NCBI GenBank assembly: GCA_946803715.1
Contig: CAMPET010000007.1
Coordinates: 276,765 to 306,507 of the forward strand
DNA length: 29,743 nucleotides
Direction of reading: 5' to 3'
Origin: Beroe ovata
Taxonomy: Eukaryota; Ctenophora; Nuda; Beroida; Beroidae
In this document: piece after piece, positions 27,075 through 29,743 of the stretch
How positions within the stretch are numbered: position 1 is the first letter of the stretch
How the letters are laid out: each line of letters opens with the position of its first letter
The notes under the pieces: generated by a model
Told to the model about the DNA's origin: nothing
Seen by the model: the letters and a program-made list of their open reading frames with translations, nothing else
Databases searched by the model: none
Translations under genes and position numbers: made by a program

Positions 27075-27203
27075 CTAAAATCCGCCGTAGCGTCCACCCT
27101 AAATTGAAACTCCGCCGTAGCGTCCACCCTAAATTGAAAAGTCCGCCGTAGCGTCCTCCGCCGTAGCGTCCTCCACCGTACAGTCCTCCGCCGTAGAGTC
27201 CGG
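27075..27203 (+). repeat. Nested 15-bp / 30-bp minisatellite (TCCGCCGTAGCGTCC)
   Basis: TCCGCCGTAGCGTCCACCCTAAATTGAAA occurs twice at 30-bp spacing. It is followed by five 15-bp units of TCCGCCGTAGCGTCC type with substitutions. Confidence 0.9.
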
Positions 27204-27764
27204 ACCCCTTTTATACAGCCCAGTCTGCATATCGTCGTTTTTTCCCGTTATTCCGTCACCATGCAGACCAGGCTCATCAAATCAGAGGTGGCTTCCACCT
27301 TTAGTGTACACAATCATCAACCGCATCATTGAAGTGGTCGTGTTTTGATAAGGGAGAAACTCCCTTACGTGATTGGCAGAAATATAGTAAAGGGGACATT
27401 GAATTGAGTTTTGCTCTCATAACAAGACACAAGTTAAGAGCTTGTGAAAATTAGCGCGAGTTGGTTCACACAAACTTTTGGGAGGATGGTAAGTATCTCA
27501 ATCTGTTATGTATCCGGCATGAAGGCGTGAAAGTTATCAGTCAATCCACCAGTGATGAGACGAATTACCATCATCATTTATGATACAGTGTCGGGAAACT
27601 GAAAACTGTGAGAGCTCGACCAGACGGGTCATGTTCCCCCTAATGAGCAGTCATTGTCATGGAAGCAGTCGCTATCAACGGATTGCGTTTCCGCTATCAT
27701 AATACTATGATGAGACACGAGGTGGAGAGGTCATGATGAGCTGTAACCAGCTGTTATTGGGATG
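27204..27764. other. Intergenic DNA between the minisatellite and the FUT8-like gene
   Basis: No gene or clear repeat seen. Confidence 0.55.
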
Positions 27765-27770
27765 TTTATT
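27765..27770 (-). terminator. Poly(A) signal of the FUT8-like gene
   Basis: AATAAA on the minus strand, about 40 nt past the stop codon of the fucosyltransferase frame. Confidence 0.6.
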
Positions 27771-27808
27771 GACTCTACATCGAGAAGGGATAGAAGCGGT
27801 ATAACTCA

Positions 27809-28894
27809 TCAGCAAAAGTATTCGTAACTTTTATCTAACGACGCAAATGTCTGTCCATTATTCATCAAATTAGAGTTAATGACTTCGTAAAAAAGCCTGC
27901 AAATGTTCGATGAGAGAGTACAGGCGACAAACTCACAATCCAGCAGAAGCTGAATATCAGTGATAATCCCAATGTGAGCTGCAGTACCTGTCCTGGCTAA
28001 ACCCGGAGTATTTGCAATATTGATGGTATCGAGTTCGAAAAGGAATGTGTAGTCAGGATACTTCATTCGAAGCTCCGTTATAGCATTAGGTTCGTCTGTA
28101 GCAACATAGACACGCTTCTCTGTTGATTCCTTTTTGTTGTCATAGTAACGCCTGATTGCTTCCATGTATAGCTCCACGTCTACATACTTGGCCTGCGCCT
28201 CTTTGATCAGCTTGTCTGTTCTACGGATATGCATTCCGGGCAGTGGCGGTGCAAAGCCCAGCTTCGCCTTTGCCTTCTCCACGTGCTGGTGCATAGCAGG
28301 CTGTAGTCGGAACAAATACTGCACTATGTGACCAGCCCACCACACAAAAGGATCTTGTACTTCCGGTGGGACTGGTATCCACTTAGGGGGGCCGTCCCTC
28401 CAACCGCTCAGTTCTGATTTGTGTGGCTTGTACCCATTAATTGTCACAACTTTGTGCTGCTCGTGATCATGCCGCCACGGCACAGCGGGCTCAGCCCACT
28501 CTCTGCACGACGTACTGATTGGTAGGAAGTATTCCTCCCACTCTGTGCGGGTCAGCACATCGCCGGGCTGGTGTGACAGCATGACAGTCCTGTTCGTCAG
28601 GGCAGCGTGCATGAAACACGTGACCACTTCGTGGAAACAAGAGCCAAACCCAGCTGTCCGACGCATTGGACACACCAGTTTGCGAGCACTTGCACAATCC
28701 TTTGGGTTCTGCATAGCCTCGAGGTACTCTCTCACTTTTCTATTATCTGGTATGATATCGTTCTTCTCCTCGATGTTCAAAGTGCTCTGGTCCATGGAGG
28801 CGCTATTCTTCATATTATTGTCATGTGCCACCCACAGAATAATTAGAATGCAAACGAGATACGAGAGTCTTCTGAGACATTGCCTTGCTTGCAT
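27809..28894 (-). CDS. FUT8-like alpha-1,6-fucosyltransferase (GT23), intronless, 361 aa
   Basis: A single uninterrupted frame. It starts with a short cytoplasmic part and one membrane anchor (about residues 10-23, LSYLVCILIILWVAH), as in Golgi type II glycosyltransferases. The catalytic region holds GFGSCFHEVVTCFMHAAL (~82-99), the GT23 donor-binding motif MHIRRTDK (221-228, FUT8 has HVRRTDK), RVYVATDEP (261-269) and the C-terminal block FVACTLSSNICRLFYEV (322-338, FUT8 has VCTFSSQVCR). In FUT8 this enzyme moves fucose from GDP-fucose to the core GlcNAc of N-glycans. The protein is much shorter than vertebrate FUT8 (575 aa): it lacks the long stem coiled coil and the C-terminal SH3 domain, so acceptor choice may differ. 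No introns, unlike its neighbours in this window, which could mean an old retrocopy or an intronless lineage-specific family. The frame is intact, so a pseudogene is unlikely. Confidence 0.92.
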   Translation of the reverse strand: MQARQCLRRLSYLVCILIILWVAHDNNMKNSASMDQSTLNIEEKNDIIPDNRKVREYLEAMQNPKDCASARKLVCPMRRTAGFGSCFHEVVTCFMHAALTNRTVMLSHQPGDVLTRTEWEEYFLPISTSCREWAEPAVPWRHDHEQHKVVTINGYKPHKSELSGWRDGPPKWIPVPPEVQDPFVWWAGHIVQYLFRLQPAMHQHVEKAKAKLGFAPPLPGMHIRRTDKLIKEAQAKYVDVELYMEAIRRYYDNKKESTEKRVYVATDEPNAITELRMKYPDYTFLFELDTINIANTPGLARTGTAAHIGIITDIQLLLDCEFVACTLSSNICRLFYEVINSNLMNNGQTFASLDKSYEYFC

Positions 28895-29078
28895 CGCTCT
28901 GAAACAGTATGATAGCTGTCAATCCAATCCTCTAAAATGATTCTATCGTGCGCTGATAGCTATTCATTAAAGAGAATTTTTTCAGTAAAGAGAAAGTTTC
29001 GCGCCCTGGACAAAAGTACTGAGAGCAGTAGGAAAATTCTGCCACAAAGTTCATCTACACTACAGTAGGTATAATCAA

Positions 29079-29168
29079 ATAATACCTTCTGGCGTGAGGG
29101 ATACGTGCGATAATGCACAAACGCAGTGAGGGCGAGCACGTATCACGAAAACAGCAAGAAGGTATTAT
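29079..29168. mobile_element. 90-bp inverted-repeat element (small MITE candidate)
   Basis: ATAATACCTTCT (29079-29090) and AGAAGGTATTAT (29157-29168) are perfect 12-bp inverted repeats, with an inner pair ATACGTGC/GCACGTAT (29101-29108, 29136-29143). No convincing target duplication. Confidence 0.5.
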
Positions 29169-29526
29169 GTGTTATAATATTCTTCCTGCGATATATAAAA
29201 CAGATATATATTTCAAAACAAAAAATATATAGTCTGTCCCGAAAAGAGAGCAGTGAAAACAACGAAGCTGATATAATCTTGCACTGCGAGCACTATTATC
29301 AGAAATAGAGAGCGTGCATTATTAGCGGATATAATGCCCGGAGAGTATTATAAAGGTTCATTGAAGCTAGCACGACCATTGACATCATTCCATTCCTCAT
29401 GAATGGCGGTAATATTTTTTGTTAGGTAGAAGTAGACTTTTGAAATAACAATAGAAACGAAAATATACGTTGACCGGGCCCTATGTTCATTTAGTGAAAG
29501 ATTTGAAAGAAAAATAAAGAACAACA

Positions 29527-29612
29527 ATCTGCAAAAATAATAAAATCTGTGGTTTATACGTGATTCAATCTGCAATACGTGATTCAATCTGCAAAAATAA
29601 TAAAATCTGTGA
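29527..29612. repeat. Local tandem duplication (CAATCTGCAAAAATAATAAAATCTGTG)
   Basis: The segment at 29527-29553 recurs at about 29586-29612, with a partial third copy of ATACGTGATTCAATCTGCA between them. Confidence 0.85.
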
Positions 29613-29743
29613 TATGATTTATAAACGTGATTTATATTCACTCTCCTTGATTAGATCACTTAATTCCACGGCACCTACAAGTCTCTACAATCATTGATCA
29701 TGTGGCTATCGCGTGCAATCGATCACGTGATTCAATATTTCAC

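Larger units (their letters stand above)
28895..29743. other. Upstream flank of the FUT8-like gene
   Basis: AT-rich, with the inverted-repeat element at 29079-29168 and a local duplication at about 29527-29612. The promoter should lie near 28900-29080, but no TATA or initiator is clear. Confidence 0.5.

Noticed and set aside
29348-29641. 97-codon minus-strand ORF with repeated HRFYYFCRL
   Set aside because: It arises from the local tandem duplication of AT-rich DNA, with no protein-like features.

Overview
The window is eukaryotic and animal. It carries intron-rich genes with GT..AG junctions, two genes for multidomain secreted proteins, a BRSK/SAD-type neuronal-polarity kinase and a GT23 (FUT8-like) fucosyltransferase. 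Most introns are short (down to 43 nt), and the DNA is rich in tandem repeats and small inverted-repeat transposons. This would fit an early-branching marine invertebrate such as a sponge or cnidarian, but the sequence alone does not settle the taxon. I assembled the gene models by hand from splice sites and reading phase. Four single N bases (4501, 9239, 25480, 26877) mark places where the assembly may be unreliable.

Layout. (1) 1-7507, plus strand: the 3' part of a BRSK/SAD serine/threonine kinase gene, 11 exons from the catalytic loop to the stop. Its N-lobe lies left of the window. Its introns are loaded with minisatellites, several starting at the splice donor. (2) 7508-11122: no recognisable gene; it holds tandem repeats and an imperfect ~0.5-kb direct duplication joined exactly at an N. 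(3) 11141-14831, plus strand: a 12-exon gene for a ~555-aa secreted Ig / follistatin-Kazal-like / VWD-C8 protein. (4) 14832-16261: a tail-to-tail intergenic region with two small transposon-like insertions, one with an 8-bp and one with an 11-bp target-site duplication. (5) 16262-23126, minus strand: an ~18-exon gene for a ~1165-aa protein with a signal peptide, PAN/Apple domain, kringle, a discoidin (F5/8C)-like region, novel regions and a Tyr-Gly-Pro-Gln repeat tail. One of its introns carries an 884-bp inverted-repeat element with TTA target duplications. (6) 23127-27808: no gene I can support; it holds a CCAAT/CRE/E-box cluster, a GT tract, a perfect 97-bp-arm palindrome ending at an N, a row of strong hairpins and a 15/30-bp minisatellite. 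(7) 27809-28894, minus strand: an intronless 361-aa FUT8-like fucosyltransferase. (8) 28895-29743: its upstream flank, with a 90-bp inverted-repeat element and a local duplication.

The genes do not form an obvious pathway. Two of them, convergent and adjacent, encode large cysteine-containing extracellular proteins, and a third encodes a probable Golgi glycosyltransferase. The most novel item is the PAN-kringle-discoidin protein with the YGPQQ-type tail, which looks like a secreted adhesive or matrix protein of a domain order I do not recognise.
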